A stretch of 63,991 nt of DNA from Prosthecobacter sp. (GCF_020439865.1 NZ_JAGRPF010000021.1:1-63991); one strand, 5' to 3'; shown: positions 18,539 to 28,781, counted from the stretch's first letter. Notes: a model not told the origin generated them from the letters alone. Made by a program: numbers and translations.

Positions 18539-19951
18539 ATGAAGGTCACTCGCTTCCTCGCTCTGCTGCTGGTCTGCTTCACCTGCGCCAACGCTGCTAG
18601 GAAGCCCACGAACCTCGTCTTCATCCTCACCGACAACCAAGGCGCCTGGACCCTCGGCTGCTACGGGAATCCGGACATCCGCACGCCGAACCTCGACAAG
18701 ATGGCTGCGGAAGGCATCCGCTTCACCCGCGCCCTCAGCAGCAATCCCGTCTGCTCCCCCACCCGCGCCACCTTCCTCACCGGGCTCATCCCCTCGCAGC
18801 ACGGCCTGCATTCCTTCCTCGATCCCAAGTACATGATCGGCCCCGAGGCCTACAACACGCTCCAGGAATTCACCTCCCTTGGCGAGATCCTCCGCGATGC
18901 CGGCTACACCTGCGGCCTCAGCGGCAAATGGCACCTTGGCGCGAACATGACGCCCAGCGAGGGCTTCACTTCCTGGATTACCAAGCCTGACGGCAGCACG
19001 CAGGAGTTCTACGACCAGAAGATCATCGAGAATGGCGAGATCCGCGTCGAAGCCGGCTACACCACCGACCTCTGGACCCGCAAGGGCGTCGAATTCATCC
19101 AGCAGAACAAGGACCGGCCCTTCTTCCTCTACCTCGCCTACAACGGCCCTTACAACCTCGGCAAGCTCATGAGCAACCCGCCGCAGAACCGCCACGCCGC
19201 CTACTACAAGGGCAAGCCGTTCACCAGCTTCCCCCGCGACGCCATGCATCCCTGGCAGTGGGCCAACAAACAGTTCCACAACACCCAGACCGCCATGGAA
19301 CGCTGCGCCGCCGAAACCTCCGGCGTGGACGACGGCGTGGGCGAAATCCTCGCCGCGCTCAAAGCCAACGGCCTCGATGAAAACACCCTCGTCGTCTATG
19401 CCGCCGACCAGGGCTGGATGGGCGGCCAGAACGGCATGTGGGGCATGGGCGACCACTTCCGCCCCACCGGCGCCCACGAGCTCATGATGCAGATCCCGCT
19501 CCTCTTCCGCCAGCCCGGCAAAATCCCCGCCGCCCAGACCTGCGACGCCCTCGTCAGCAACTACGACTTCCTCCCCAGCGTCCTCGGTCACCTCGGTCTC
19601 GCCGACAAAATGCCGCAGCAGCCCCCGTCCCCCGGCCGCGACTTCTCCCCCGCCCTGCGCGGCGAAAAACTCGCCGTCTGGGACAACACCGTCTTCTACG
19701 AAATGGAAACCACCCGCGCCATCCGCGCCGAGCGCTGGAAATACGTCGCCCGCTACCCCGACGGCCCCTACGAACTCTACGACATGGAGACCGACCCGCA
19801 GGAGCGCTTCAACCTCTTCGGCCAGCCCGGCACCGAAGCCACCCGCGCCGACATGGCGAAACGCCTCAACGCCTTCTTCGATCAATACGCCGATCCCAAG
19901 TACAACATCTGGAAAGGCGGCGGCTCCAAGGCCAAGCGGCACACGGAGTAG
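18539..19951 (+). CDS. Secreted sulfatase (formylglycine type)
   Basis: 470-residue arylsulfatase-family protein with a cleavable signal (MKVTRFLALLLVCFTCANA). It shows VFILTDNQG for the metal-binding Asp pair and the formylglycine signature CSPTRATFLTG, whose Cys (about residue 72) would be oxidised by a maturase. GKWHLG follows near residue 123, and a second conserved pair occurs in AADQGWMGGQNGMWGMGDH. The frame extends 22 codons upstream; the chosen Met gives the signal peptide. Expected to act on sulfated polysaccharides in the periplasm or outside. Directly behind its stop codon lies the first attC-like palindrome. Confidence 0.93.
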   Translation: MKVTRFLALLLVCFTCANAARKPTNLVFILTDNQGAWTLGCYGNPDIRTPNLDKMAAEGIRFTRALSSNPVCSPTRATFLTGLIPSQHGLHSFLDPKYMIGPEAYNTLQEFTSLGEILRDAGYTCGLSGKWHLGANMTPSEGFTSWITKPDGSTQEFYDQKIIENGEIRVEAGYTTDLWTRKGVEFIQQNKDRPFFLYLAYNGPYNLGKLMSNPPQNRHAAYYKGKPFTSFPRDAMHPWQWANKQFHNTQTAMERCAAETSGVDDGVGEILAALKANGLDENTLVVYAADQGWMGGQNGMWGMGDHFRPTGAHELMMQIPLLFRQPGKIPAAQTCDALVSNYDFLPSVLGHLGLADKMPQQPPSPGRDFSPALRGEKLAVWDNTVFYEMETTRAIRAERWKYVARYPDGPYELYDMETDPQERFNLFGQPGTEATRADMAKRLNAFFDQYADPKYNIWKGGGSKAKRHTE

Positions 19952-19955
19952 GTCG

Positions 19956-20046
19956 GCCTAACATCTAAGCTGTGGCGACGACGGGCGCAAGACTCCGGTG
20001 ACACGACACACGGCTGCGAGCCGTTGCCACCAGCGCTTCGTTCACC
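19956..20046 (-). repeat. attC-like palindrome 1 (integron recombination-site candidate)
   Basis: 91 bp, read on the minus strand. It opens with GGTGAAC, continues with GCTGGTGGCAACGGC and closes with GCCACAGC and GTTAGGC. The last seven bases fit the attC right core GTTRRRY exactly. The left arm GCTGGTGGCAACGGC pairs with the right arm with one unpaired G on the left side, the extrahelical-base arrangement typical of attC hairpins; here the right arm has diverged slightly (ACGACGGGC). It shares the central GGAGTCTTGCGC block with the two other copies. It starts four bases after the sulfatase stop. Confidence 0.65.
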
Positions 20047-20081
20047 CTCTTATTGTCTGCGTGTTTCATATCGTGGCGTCG

Positions 20082-20585
20082 TCAATCCTTTTGCAAGTGC
20101 GGAGGGTCTCGATCCCTCATGGCGCAGGTCAGAACAAGCCTCGACCTGCTGCCCAGCCAGCGCTGAGGAGTGGGCAGGGCCAAGTCCTGCCGCAAGGTCG
20201 AAGGAGCCTTGGACTCGAATTCGGCCTTCGTGCCTCGGAGATACACAGCACATGCCTCTCCCGAGGTCACTCGCAACATATCAGGCATGCCATGCCCCTC
20301 AAGGAAGTAAGGGAAAGGCGCTACACCTGGTGATCCGACATAAGTGATCCAAAACCACTGTCGAAAGGGGCCGAAGGCATAGCTGCCGTCGCTCTTGGAA
20401 TGGGTGTGCCCTACATGGTGAAGTCCACGAAAGATATAATCAATCTTGGCTCCGGACACTGGCTCGCCTCTCTCATTCACAACGCTTCCAACAACCTTCT
20501 CGGCGAGGCGGTCCGAGTGCGGAAATACCACGCACGAACTGAGCATCAAAGTGAAAGCTGCTGACAGACTGCGGACAAACTTCAT
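20082..20585 (-). CDS. Cassette gene 1: small lipoprotein with carboxypeptidase-regulatory-like fold
   Basis: 167 residues. The N-terminus MKFVRSLSAAFTLMLSSC has a lipobox LSSC with Cys18 as the predicted lipidation site. The mature part begins like a Cna-B/CarboxypepD_reg domain: VVGSVVNERGEPVSGAKIDY and SKSDGSYAF, the pattern of a short beta-sandwich. The remainder is not recognised. It lies between attC-like palindromes 2 (upstream) and 1 (downstream) with only about 25 bp between the upstream palindrome and its ATG, as in an integron cassette. Its C-terminal 30 residues are Arg-rich and may be degenerate. Confidence 0.65.
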   Translation of the reverse strand: MKFVRSLSAAFTLMLSSCVVFPHSDRLAEKVVGSVVNERGEPVSGAKIDYIFRGLHHVGHTHSKSDGSYAFGPFRQWFWITYVGSPGVAPFPYFLEGHGMPDMLRVTSGEACAVYLRGTKAEFESKAPSTLRQDLALPTPQRWLGSRSRLVLTCAMRDRDPPHLQKD

Positions 20586-20610
20586 GGTCTCGCGATGGAT
20601 TCAGTTGTTG

Positions 20611-20702
20611 GGCGAACGGACGTTGCTGTGACGACGGCGAGCGCAAGACTCCAATCATGCGACAGACAGCTACGAGCCGTTGCCGCCAGCGTTTTGTTCG
20701 CC
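20611..20702 (-). repeat. attC-like palindrome 2 (integron recombination-site candidate)
   Basis: 92 bp. On the minus strand it is bounded by GGCGAAC and its exact reverse complement GTTCGCC. Inside are GCTGGCGGCAACGGC and GCCGTCGTCACAGC, which pair with one extra base in the left arm, around a central loop containing TTGGAGTCTTGCGCTCG. It follows cassette gene 2 and precedes cassette gene 1. Its terminal GTTCGCC is complementary, apart from one position, to the left end (GGTGAAC) of palindrome 1, the relation expected between the two ends of one circular cassette. Confidence 0.65.
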
Positions 20703-20730
20703 CTCGCACGTTCCTTGTTGGGTTTTCGCG

Positions 20731-21171
20731 TTAGTCCCATGTGGGTTCGATAATCTCCGGGGTAGATTCAATGAGTGACTTCAAGGCATCGACTGTCCGC
20801 TGAACCGCCGGAGCAGTATCAACCCGCTTGAAGACGCGCTGAAAAAATCCGGGCTCCGCTGTAACAAAGATGGCAAACTCAATCAGGCCATCGGGCGACT
20901 GGCCGGGCTGGATGTCTGGTCCATTCTCCGTATCAACGACCTCATCGAGTGGACCACAGCCAATCCAAACAGGGAAGTCTTTGTGATCGGTGTTCACGAG
21001 CCATCCCCAGTCCTCGCAAAGGATGTCAGTCGTGCCAACTCCATGCTTCGGAAGATTGTCTCGCACAAACTCGGCGAGACGTTTGCCCCATCTGCCGGGG
21101 TTTACTGTCTCTGCATCTTCATCAGCATACTTCGGAAACGCGGCAGACTTGAACTCGACTCTTGTGTGCAT
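20731..21171 (-). CDS. Cassette gene 2: small hypothetical protein
   Basis: 146 residues, no family recognised with certainty. The sequence starts MHTRVEFKSAAFPKYADEDAE and includes RWGKRLAEFVRDNLPKHGV, ILCEDWGWLVNT and PVWIGCGPLDEV, a soluble acidic alpha/beta pattern; no signal peptide or membrane segment. The frame is open 24 codons upstream into palindrome 3, but the Met at 21171 lies just after that palindrome and gives the clean soluble protein. Flanked by attC-like palindromes 3 (upstream) and 2 (downstream), so it is a complete cassette-like unit. Confidence 0.65.
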   Translation of the reverse strand: MHTRVEFKSAAFPKYADEDAETVNPGRWGKRLAEFVRDNLPKHGVGTTDILCEDWGWLVNTDHKDFPVWIGCGPLDEVVDTENGPDIQPGQSPDGLIEFAIFVTAEPGFFQRVFKRVDTAPAVQRTVDALKSLIESTPEIIEPTWD

Positions 21172-21193
21172 AGGCGATGGACTTGGTTGCTTG

Positions 21194-21268
21194 GCCAAAC
21201 GGACGTTGCTGTGGCGACGGCGAGCGCAAGACTCCGCTAACACAATAGGCCGTTGCCACCAGCCTCAG
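21194..21268 (-). repeat. attC-like palindrome 3 (shortened)
   Basis: About 75 bp. On the minus strand it contains GCTGGTGGCAACGGC, then GGAGTCTTGCGCTCGCCG and CGCCACAGC, and ends in GTTTGGC. The two arms pair over 14 positions with one extra G and one mismatch. Compared with the other two copies the loop is about 10 bases shorter and the left outer core is missing, since the repeat begins immediately after the stop codon of cassette gene 3. Confidence 0.55.
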
Positions 21269-21269
21269 A

Positions 21270-21872
21270 TTACTTTTTCGTCGGCTCCCGGGAGATGATC
21301 TTGCCCGACGTCACATCAAACGTGTAGGTCCATCCGTCGATGGTGTGAATTTGGAACTCGTTGTCGTAGCCGAGGTGCAGCCGGAGCCTGAGCCGCTCGG
21401 CGGCGGTCACCGAGTCGTCCAGCGGAGACGGTGCCTGCCAGAAGTAGTGACTAACGGTTGCGACGACCTTGCTTTTGTCACGAACGAGTTCCGCCGTGGA
21501 ATACTCCTTCAACAGCTTGCCGTCTTTGTAGAAGGCGACCGCGAGGTCATCCTGGGCAGGCTCTCTCCCGACCGACCACGGTCCCATCCGCACCAGGTAT
21601 TGACCGTCTCTGGAGATGAACACCGAGAAGGAATACCAGCCTTCCGTCCGATACAGCTCTTTGAATTTGCCTTCGTCATCCATCTTGTAGGCGACGCCGA
21701 ACGCTTCCCGCTCGACTTTGAAGTCTTTGCCATGTCTGGCGGGAACCATGGTGAAGAAAACACCTGATCCGCTTTCGCTGGTGAACACCCGGGGCACCGG
21801 AGGTGCAGGACTGTCAGCAAAAGCGGAAGCAAACGTGATCCAGCAGGAAAGGGCGAGCAGGGTTCTGTTCAT
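21270..21872 (-). CDS. Cassette gene 3: secreted hypothetical protein
   Basis: 200 residues with a signal peptide (MNRTLLALSCWITFASAFA, cleavage before DSPAPP). The mature protein is beta-rich with repeated aromatic strands (GWYSFSVFISRDGQYLVRMG; SHYFWQAP; GWTYTFDVTSGKII). No family recognised. It ends against attC-like palindrome 3. No fourth palindrome is visible upstream of its start, so the upstream boundary of the array is unclear and this gene may belong to the chromosome rather than to a cassette. Confidence 0.65.
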   Translation of the reverse strand: MNRTLLALSCWITFASAFADSPAPPVPRVFTSESGSGVFFTMVPARHGKDFKVEREAFGVAYKMDDEGKFKELYRTEGWYSFSVFISRDGQYLVRMGPWSVGREPAQDDLAVAFYKDGKLLKEYSTAELVRDKSKVVATVSHYFWQAPSPLDDSVTAAERLRLRLHLGYDNEFQIHTIDGWTYTFDVTSGKIISREPTKK

Positions 21873-21955
21873 GATGGTTTGGGAACAACGATGGATTCAT
21901 CCAAGATTCATCAAACCGGATGCGCTGTTCAATTGGGGACACCCAAATGCCGGCC

Positions 21956-22432
21956 TTACAATGCCTCCGGCGTTGCGGGCGCAGGGCGCCGCAGCAGACC
22001 ATAAAGCGTCATCAGCAGCGCCACCATGATGGTGACACCACACAGCTTCAGCGAGCCAGACACCAGCGGATGCTCCGTGCCATGCGGAGGCGGGAACTTC
22101 TCATTGAGCGTCGGCATCAGTTTCGACGAGGCGCCGATGATGGCCGCGGCCACGCCCGCCGCGCCGTTGCACCAGGTGCCGAGTTGCAACGTCCCAAACC
22201 ACACCTTCAAACCTGTGGCGCCAAGACGAAGTTCGTTCACCAGAAAGCCAAACACGACCATCAGGACGCCGTTGGCGGTGAATTCAATGTGCGCCATCAC
22301 GATGCCGCGGAACCACGCGACCGCAGGCGGCGGGGTGAATCCGATCAGGCACCCGACCGTGATCTGCAGAACTCCGAGAATGAGAGTCCACCGCCGGATG
22401 TTCGCCTTCAAGCTGTCAATGTTCGTGCTCAT
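21956..22432 (-). CDS. Four-helix membrane protein resembling hydroxylaminobenzene mutase HabA
   Basis: 158 residues with four hydrophobic segments. The order and spacing of HIEFTANGVLMVVFGFLVNELRL, LGTWCNGAAGVAAAIIGASSKLMP and a final MVALLMTLYGLLRR resemble the HabA/HabB family, including a HxE..xNG segment. Assigned from remembered family pattern, so tentative; function could be unrelated. The Met at 22432 was chosen over a 39-codon upstream extension lacking family features. Confidence 0.5.
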   Translation of the reverse strand: MSTNIDSLKANIRRWTLILGVLQITVGCLIGFTPPPAVAWFRGIVMAHIEFTANGVLMVVFGFLVNELRLGATGLKVWFGTLQLGTWCNGAAGVAAAIIGASSKLMPTLNEKFPPPHGTEHPLVSGSLKLCGVTIMVALLMTLYGLLRRPAPATPEAL

Positions 22433-22648
22433 GAATGGAAGAGGTTGTTTTTCCCAACGGCGGCATGGATCACCGCTCCGAACGCTTTGCGACTCTGCTT
22501 TTACCCTGCCTTCACGTGGCGGGTCAATGCCAGGATGATTGAATTCCACGCGGCGACAGCCCCGCCGCCTCCGCTCCGCACCTCCATTCTTTTGCCAGTT
22601 ACAAAAAAAGAACCGAAACTTGCGAAGGACTCAATCGTTTGAGCGCGC

Positions 22649-24742
22649 ATGAAGACGCGCCTCCTCCTCCCGCTCGCCTGTGCCCTCCTTGTTACCGGGC
22701 TCCAGGCTGACAATGAAGTCTATCGCACCTGGACGGACACCCAGGGGCGCAAGCTGGAGGCCACCTTCCGCGGAATCGAAAACGGGCAGATCTTCCTCCA
22801 GATCCGCAACGGTTACGTCTATCGCATTCCGCTCGACAAGCTCTCCGCCGAAGACCAGCAGGCCGCCAAAACCCTGAAGCCCGAAGGCCTCGGTATTCCC
22901 GCCGACCCCAATCTCGCCCAGGCCGCCGCGCGCATCGACATGCTGGTCGAGGCTGGGTTGAAGAAGGCCGAGTTGAAACCCAATCCCCTCGCCTCCGACG
23001 AGCAGTTCGTGCGCCGCGTATTTCTGGATCTGGCGGGCCGTATTCCGACCCGGGAGGAAACACTCGAGTTCATCAACGACCCCAGCGTCTCCAAGCGCGC
23101 CAAGGTCATCGACCGCCTGCTGAACTCCCCCGGCTACAACAGCCATTTGTTCAACTACTTCGCCGACATGCTGCGCATGGCCGACAGCGCCAACAAGGTC
23201 CGCTACTACACCTATCAGGACTGGCTGAAGGGCCAGATCGCCGACAACGTCCCCTGGGACAAGGTGGTGTACTCCATGATGACAGCGGACGGCAAGCTGC
23301 TGGAAAACGGCGCCACCGGCTACCTCCTGCGTGATGCCGGCATGCGGCTCGACAACCTGAGCCTGACGCTCAGCACCTTTCTCGGCGCGAACGTCTCCTG
23401 CGCCCAGTGCCACGATCATCCTTTCGCCGACTGGACGCAGCGTCAGTTCTATGAAATGGCCGCTTTCTTCGGCGCCACGGAAACCTTCGGTGCCAAGAGA
23501 AGCGGCAAGAGCGAAACCGCCGCGATGATGCGCAAAGCAGTCGCATCCTTGGATGACCGCAGGCTTCAGCAGCAGGCGAAAAACCTCCTGCGTGTCAACG
23601 GCATGGCCATCGAAGAAACCGGAGAGAACGACATGAAGCTTCCGGATGACTACAAGTATCCGGACGCCAAGCCCGGCGACCACGTGGCGCCCAAACTCAT
23701 CGTCTGGAGCGACGACAAGACGAAGAAGGCCTACCAGGGCATCCAGACAAAGAACGACGAAGAACTGCGCACCCAGTTCGCGAAGTGGATGACCTCCCCC
23801 GACAATCCACGCTTTGCCATGACCATCGCCAACCGCATGTGGAAACACATCTTCGGCATCGGCGTGAAGGAGCCCGTGACCGACCTTGATGATCCCAACG
23901 CCAGCGTGAATCCGGAACTGCTCCGTCATCTCGCCGCGGAAATGGTGCGCCTCAAATTCGACCTCAAGCAGTTCCTGCGTGTGCTCTGCAACACGCAGAC
24001 CTATCAGCGCGAGGCCACCAGCCACGAACTGGCGGACAACACGCCCTACCTCTTCCCCGGACCGATCCTCCGCCGCATGACCGCCGAACAGGCCTGGGAC
24101 TCCTGCGCCACGCTCGTCGTCGGCGCCGACGTGGACAAATTCAAGGCACACCGCGGCGAACAGTATGCCAAGGCCCTGAACATCGAGTTTGGAAAGGGCG
24201 CCACCCCTGACGCACTCAAAACGCAGATCGAAAACGCCCTTGCCAGCATGCGCCAGTTCGGCGGCAACAAGGCCGCCCCCAAGAACAACGCCAAGAGAAA
24301 ACGCAAGATGCAGCAGGCGGCAGCGCAGGGCGACGAAGAAGACCTCGCCGTCAATCCGCCGGTGCGCAACGGCCTCGTGCTCGCCCGCGCTTCCGAACTT
24401 CCGCAGCCTGAGCGTGACCAGCATTTCCTCCGCATGTTCGGCCAGAGCGACCGCCAGATCGCCGACAGCGAAAGCGAAGAAGGCAGCATCCCTCAGGTGC
24501 TGATGCTCATGAACGGCGAGGCGCAGCGCGTCATCGGACAGGACGACTCCCTCGTGGTTGAAACCGCCGCCGCTCAAAAGACACCCGAGCACCAAGTGGA
24601 AAGCCTCTACCTCTCCTTCTTCAGCCGCAAACCCCAGGCCAACGAACTTGGCGACGCCGTCGCCGCCCTCGGCAATGGCCTGACGATGCGCGACCTCACC
24701 TGGGTACTCTTCAACACCCGCGAATTTGTCTTTGTGGAATAG
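22649..24742 (+). CDS. DUF1549/DUF1553 (planctomycete-type) protein with N-terminal SHD1-like domain
   Basis: 697-residue exported protein. Signal peptide MKTRLLLPLACALLVTGLQA, then an SHD1-like module at about 25-75 (RTWTDTQGRKLEATF, YRIPLDKLSAEDQ). The DUF1549 part follows with DEQFVRRVFLDLAGRIPT and CAQCHDHPFADW, a cytochrome-like CxxCH that could hold heme, and the DUF1553 part with NPRFAMTIANRMWKHIFG and TAEQAWDS near the end. This architecture is characteristic of Planctomycetes and Verrucomicrobia, almost always next to a DUF1501 gene, as here (24 bp downstream). The biochemical role is not established. Confidence 0.9.
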   Translation: MKTRLLLPLACALLVTGLQADNEVYRTWTDTQGRKLEATFRGIENGQIFLQIRNGYVYRIPLDKLSAEDQQAAKTLKPEGLGIPADPNLAQAAARIDMLVEAGLKKAELKPNPLASDEQFVRRVFLDLAGRIPTREETLEFINDPSVSKRAKVIDRLLNSPGYNSHLFNYFADMLRMADSANKVRYYTYQDWLKGQIADNVPWDKVVYSMMTADGKLLENGATGYLLRDAGMRLDNLSLTLSTFLGANVSCAQCHDHPFADWTQRQFYEMAAFFGATETFGAKRSGKSETAAMMRKAVASLDDRRLQQQAKNLLRVNGMAIEETGENDMKLPDDYKYPDAKPGDHVAPKLIVWSDDKTKKAYQGIQTKNDEELRTQFAKWMTSPDNPRFAMTIANRMWKHIFGIGVKEPVTDLDDPNASVNPELLRHLAAEMVRLKFDLKQFLRVLCNTQTYQREATSHELADNTPYLFPGPILRRMTAEQAWDSCATLVVGADVDKFKAHRGEQYAKALNIEFGKGATPDALKTQIENALASMRQFGGNKAAPKNNAKRKRKMQQAAAQGDEEDLAVNPPVRNGLVLARASELPQPERDQHFLRMFGQSDRQIADSESEEGSIPQVLMLMNGEAQRVIGQDDSLVVETAAAQKTPEHQVESLYLSFFSRKPQANELGDAVAALGNGLTMRDLTWVLFNTREFVFVE

Positions 24743-24766
24743 TCCAACCTCCAACCGACCACCTTC

Positions 24767-26056
24767 ATGAGCCTTCCCAACAAACTCGATCCCCTCAGCC
24801 GCCGCGCTTTCTGTGAACGCTGGGCCCAGGCCGCGCTCGGCGTCACCGTCTTGAACGGCGTCGGCGGTCGTTCCTTCGCGGCTGAAACCGCCACGATCAA
24901 TCCCGCCACAGGCCCCGGCTTTGGCAAGGCGAAGAACGTCATCTTCCTCCAGATGGTCGGCGGCATGACGCACATCGACACGCTGGATCCGAAGGACGGC
25001 CCCACCCAGGGCCCCAAGGCGCCCATCAGCACGAAGGCCGGCTTCCAGCTCGGCGGCACGATGGAGAATCTCGCGAAGCAGGCGGACAAGATCAGCATCA
25101 TCCGCAGCATGAGTTCCAAGACGGGTGTGCACGCCAGCGGCCAGTACCTGATCCGCTGCGGTTATGAGCAACGCGGCACCATCAAGCACCCGAACATCGG
25201 CGCATGGGCGCAGCATTTCAAAGGCTCAAGCCACAAGACGCTTCCTTCCAGCGTCTGCGTGAATCGCCAGCCGCAGAACGGCAACGGCTTCTTCCCTTCC
25301 AGCTTCGCACCGCTGCCGATCCTCGATCCTGACTCCGGCCTGCAATATGCGCAGAGCGACGCCAGCCCCGAACAGCTCATCAAGCGCCTTGTCCTGCTCG
25401 ATCAGATCGACGCACGCTTCCGTGAACGCTTCCAGACCGCCGAGGTGAAGAGCTACACGCAGTTCTATGACAAGACCGTCAGCATCATGTCCAGCACGGA
25501 CCTCGAGGCGTTTCAGCTCACGGACGAACCGGAAGCGCTGAAGGAAAAGTACGGTCGCAACAAGTTCGGCCAGGGCTGCCTGCTCGCACGTCGTCTCGTT
25601 GAGAAAGGCATTCGCTACATCGAAGTCGCCAAAGGCGGATGGGACATGCACAACAACATCGACGAAGGCCTCGAAGAACATGGCGCCGAACTCGACGTCG
25701 CCCTTTCCGCACTGCTCGATGATCTGAAGGAGCGCGGGCTTCTCGAAAGCACGCTGGTCGTTCTCTGCTCGGAATTCGGCCGTGGTCCGAAGATCAACGG
25801 CAACGCCGGACGTGACCACCACCCGAAAGTCTTCTCCACCCTGCTCGCAGGCGGCGGCATCAAAGGCGGCTTCGTTTACGGTGCCAGCGACAAGGAAGGC
25901 ATGGCCGTGGCCGACAAGCAGACGAGTCCGCAGGACTTCCTCAGCACCATCGGCTGGAGCCTCGGCCTGCCCATCGACGAAGTCGTCATGTCCCCGAGCA
26001 ACCGCCCCTTCACGGTCGGAGACAAGGGCAAGGCCGTGATGGAATTGTTCGCGTAA
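24767..26056 (+). CDS. DUF1501 domain protein
   Basis: 429 residues. Begins with a twin-arginine-like signal (SRRAFCERWAQAALGVTVL). DUF1501 hallmarks are IFLQMVGGMTHIDTLDPKDG (52-73), STKAGFQLGGTMENLA, SSKTGVHASGQY, RRLVEKGIRYIEV, and VVLCSEFGRGPKINGNAGRDHHPKVF, the alkaline-phosphatase-like core with metal-binding Asp/His. It is the usual partner of the upstream DUF1549/DUF1553 protein, and the short gap suggests cotranscription. Function unknown; likely exported. Confidence 0.9.
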   Translation: MSLPNKLDPLSRRAFCERWAQAALGVTVLNGVGGRSFAAETATINPATGPGFGKAKNVIFLQMVGGMTHIDTLDPKDGPTQGPKAPISTKAGFQLGGTMENLAKQADKISIIRSMSSKTGVHASGQYLIRCGYEQRGTIKHPNIGAWAQHFKGSSHKTLPSSVCVNRQPQNGNGFFPSSFAPLPILDPDSGLQYAQSDASPEQLIKRLVLLDQIDARFRERFQTAEVKSYTQFYDKTVSIMSSTDLEAFQLTDEPEALKEKYGRNKFGQGCLLARRLVEKGIRYIEVAKGGWDMHNNIDEGLEEHGAELDVALSALLDDLKERGLLESTLVVLCSEFGRGPKINGNAGRDHHPKVFSTLLAGGGIKGGFVYGASDKEGMAVADKQTSPQDFLSTIGWSLGLPIDEVVMSPSNRPFTVGDKGKAVMELFA

Positions 26057-26062
26057 ACAAAG

Positions 26063-26109
26063 CTGCGGCAGTTGTCCTCAACGTCCGCCCTTTAAAAGAC
26101 CTGCCGCAG
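26063..26109. terminator. Inverted repeat between convergent genes, weak terminator candidate
   Basis: CTGCGGCAG (26063-26071) and its exact reverse complement CTGCCGCAG (26101-26109) flank a 29-base loop between the DUF1501 stop and the acyltransferase stop. The right arm is inside the last codons (LRQ) of the acyltransferase, so the repeat may be chance. A T-rich stretch lies inside the loop rather than behind the stem. Confidence 0.3.
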
Positions 26110-27282
26110 GAAGGGAGCTTTGCGCAAAATCAGGGCGCTCGCCGCCCACGAAAGAAAAAACCCAAGACTGGTGACGATGGTGAATTTCACCATGAGCGGC
26201 ATCTGGACGTCGAGAAAGAGGTAACCGATCGGATAAAGCACCGCTGCATGGATGAAGTAGATGCCGAAGGAATTGGCCGCGAGACTGCGCTGTATCGGAC
26301 CGGTCGAGTTGAAATGACGTTTGAACAACGCGCAGCTAGCGAGCAACGCGGACAAGCTCATGGCATTGAACAAAGAAACGTTCATCAGCTTGATGAGGAC
26401 GGACATCCGCGCCGTCGCATGCAGCGCCGTGGACCCTTCGTTGAGATGCAGTACCCGCGCCAGCACTTCCAAAGAACGTGCATCGGTGCTCAAAGCGCGG
26501 CTGGCAGAATAAAGCGCCATCGAAACCACCAGCACCGCCACCCAGGGAATGAGCCGTGGGTTGTAGCCTGCGGAACTAAACCAGCGGTTGCGCCAGGCCA
26601 CCAGTCCCATGATGAAGTAGCCTGAGTAGAGATGGATTCGGGAAGGCATGACGGCCACCACGTTTCCAAAGATGTGAAAAGGTGTCTTCGGCACCCAAAG
26701 AAGCTGTACCGCGAACATGCCGAGCGTCATGAGCGCCCAAAAGGCGGCGAGTTGTTTCCTAGACGGGATGGAGATGCGCTCAGGTGGCGTCCGCAGCCAG
26801 TGCGAGCCCTGCCAGACAAGGCTGAACACCAAAAAGAAGACCAGCAGCACCCCGAGGAACCAGTACGGACCTTGATGGTAATGCAGCCGCCAGTATTCAC
26901 TCGTGCAAAACTCAAACCAGCCCGTCGGGCTCTTTGCTGCCAGAAGAATCAGGTAATCCACCGGCGGGGTCACCAGCACCACCCCCAGCACCCAGGGCAC
27001 TCCGATTCTGAGCAGCTTGCTCTTCAAAAACGCCCTGCTTCCTCTGGCAGCGATGGACGGCAGGGCAAAATACGCGGCGATGAAAAACATCGCGGTCATC
27101 AAGGTCGGCTCGACCAGCATGATCAGGATGGAGAAAAACAGGCTGCGCTGCTGGTCCACCACCGGATACCAATCCACGCCATACTCCATGTAAATGATCG
27201 CCCCGTGCAGCACCACGACCCAAATCGTGATGAATGACCTGATGTTGTCCAAAAAATAGAGGCGTTCCGTCCTGGATGTCAT
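26092..27282 (-). CDS. Acyltransferase 3 family (OafA/NolL-type) membrane protein
   Basis: 396 residues, about ten hydrophobic segments. The family start LYFLDNIRSFITIWVVVLHG has the conserved R and H (RSF..VVLHG); HYHQGPYWFLGVLL is the second conserved block; NSFGIYFIHAAVLYPIGYLF is near the C-terminus. Such enzymes transfer acetyl or other acyl groups to surface or periplasmic glycans. The frame runs 62 codons upstream; the Met at 27282 starts the conserved domain. It diverges from the Gfo/Idh gene at 27471. Confidence 0.85.
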   Translation of the reverse strand: MTSRTERLYFLDNIRSFITIWVVVLHGAIIYMEYGVDWYPVVDQQRSLFFSILIMLVEPTLMTAMFFIAAYFALPSIAARGSRAFLKSKLLRIGVPWVLGVVLVTPPVDYLILLAAKSPTGWFEFCTSEYWRLHYHQGPYWFLGVLLVFFLVFSLVWQGSHWLRTPPERISIPSRKQLAAFWALMTLGMFAVQLLWVPKTPFHIFGNVVAVMPSRIHLYSGYFIMGLVAWRNRWFSSAGYNPRLIPWVAVLVVSMALYSASRALSTDARSLEVLARVLHLNEGSTALHATARMSVLIKLMNVSLFNAMSLSALLASCALFKRHFNSTGPIQRSLAANSFGIYFIHAAVLYPIGYLFLDVQMPLMVKFTIVTSLGFFLSWAASALILRKAPFLRQVF

Positions 27283-27470
27283 GCTGTGTCCGCCTGCAAA
27301 CCCCATGGATGGGTCCAGAAACAGGCTTTCGGCCTCCTCGCATACTAAGCTGATCATCGCAAAAAAAATCCATCCCCGCAGGAAAGACCGTCCTTGAGGC
27401 GGTGTCATTTCGCGCAAACCAATCGAACATCCGGCGTTCTTTGCCTCGCATGCTTTCATCATCGCCACCC

Positions 27471-28781
<1,311 letters not shown>

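Noticed and set aside
18464..19942. Long open frame on the minus strand opposite the sulfatase
   Set aside because: It mirrors the sulfatase, is rich in Gly, Ala, Val and Glu (antisense of GC-rich codons), and has no domain or start signal.
22631..25216. 861-codon minus-strand open frame opposite the DUF1549/DUF1501 pair
   Set aside because: Antisense of two confidently assigned genes; composition is a GC-rich shadow and no family is recognisable.
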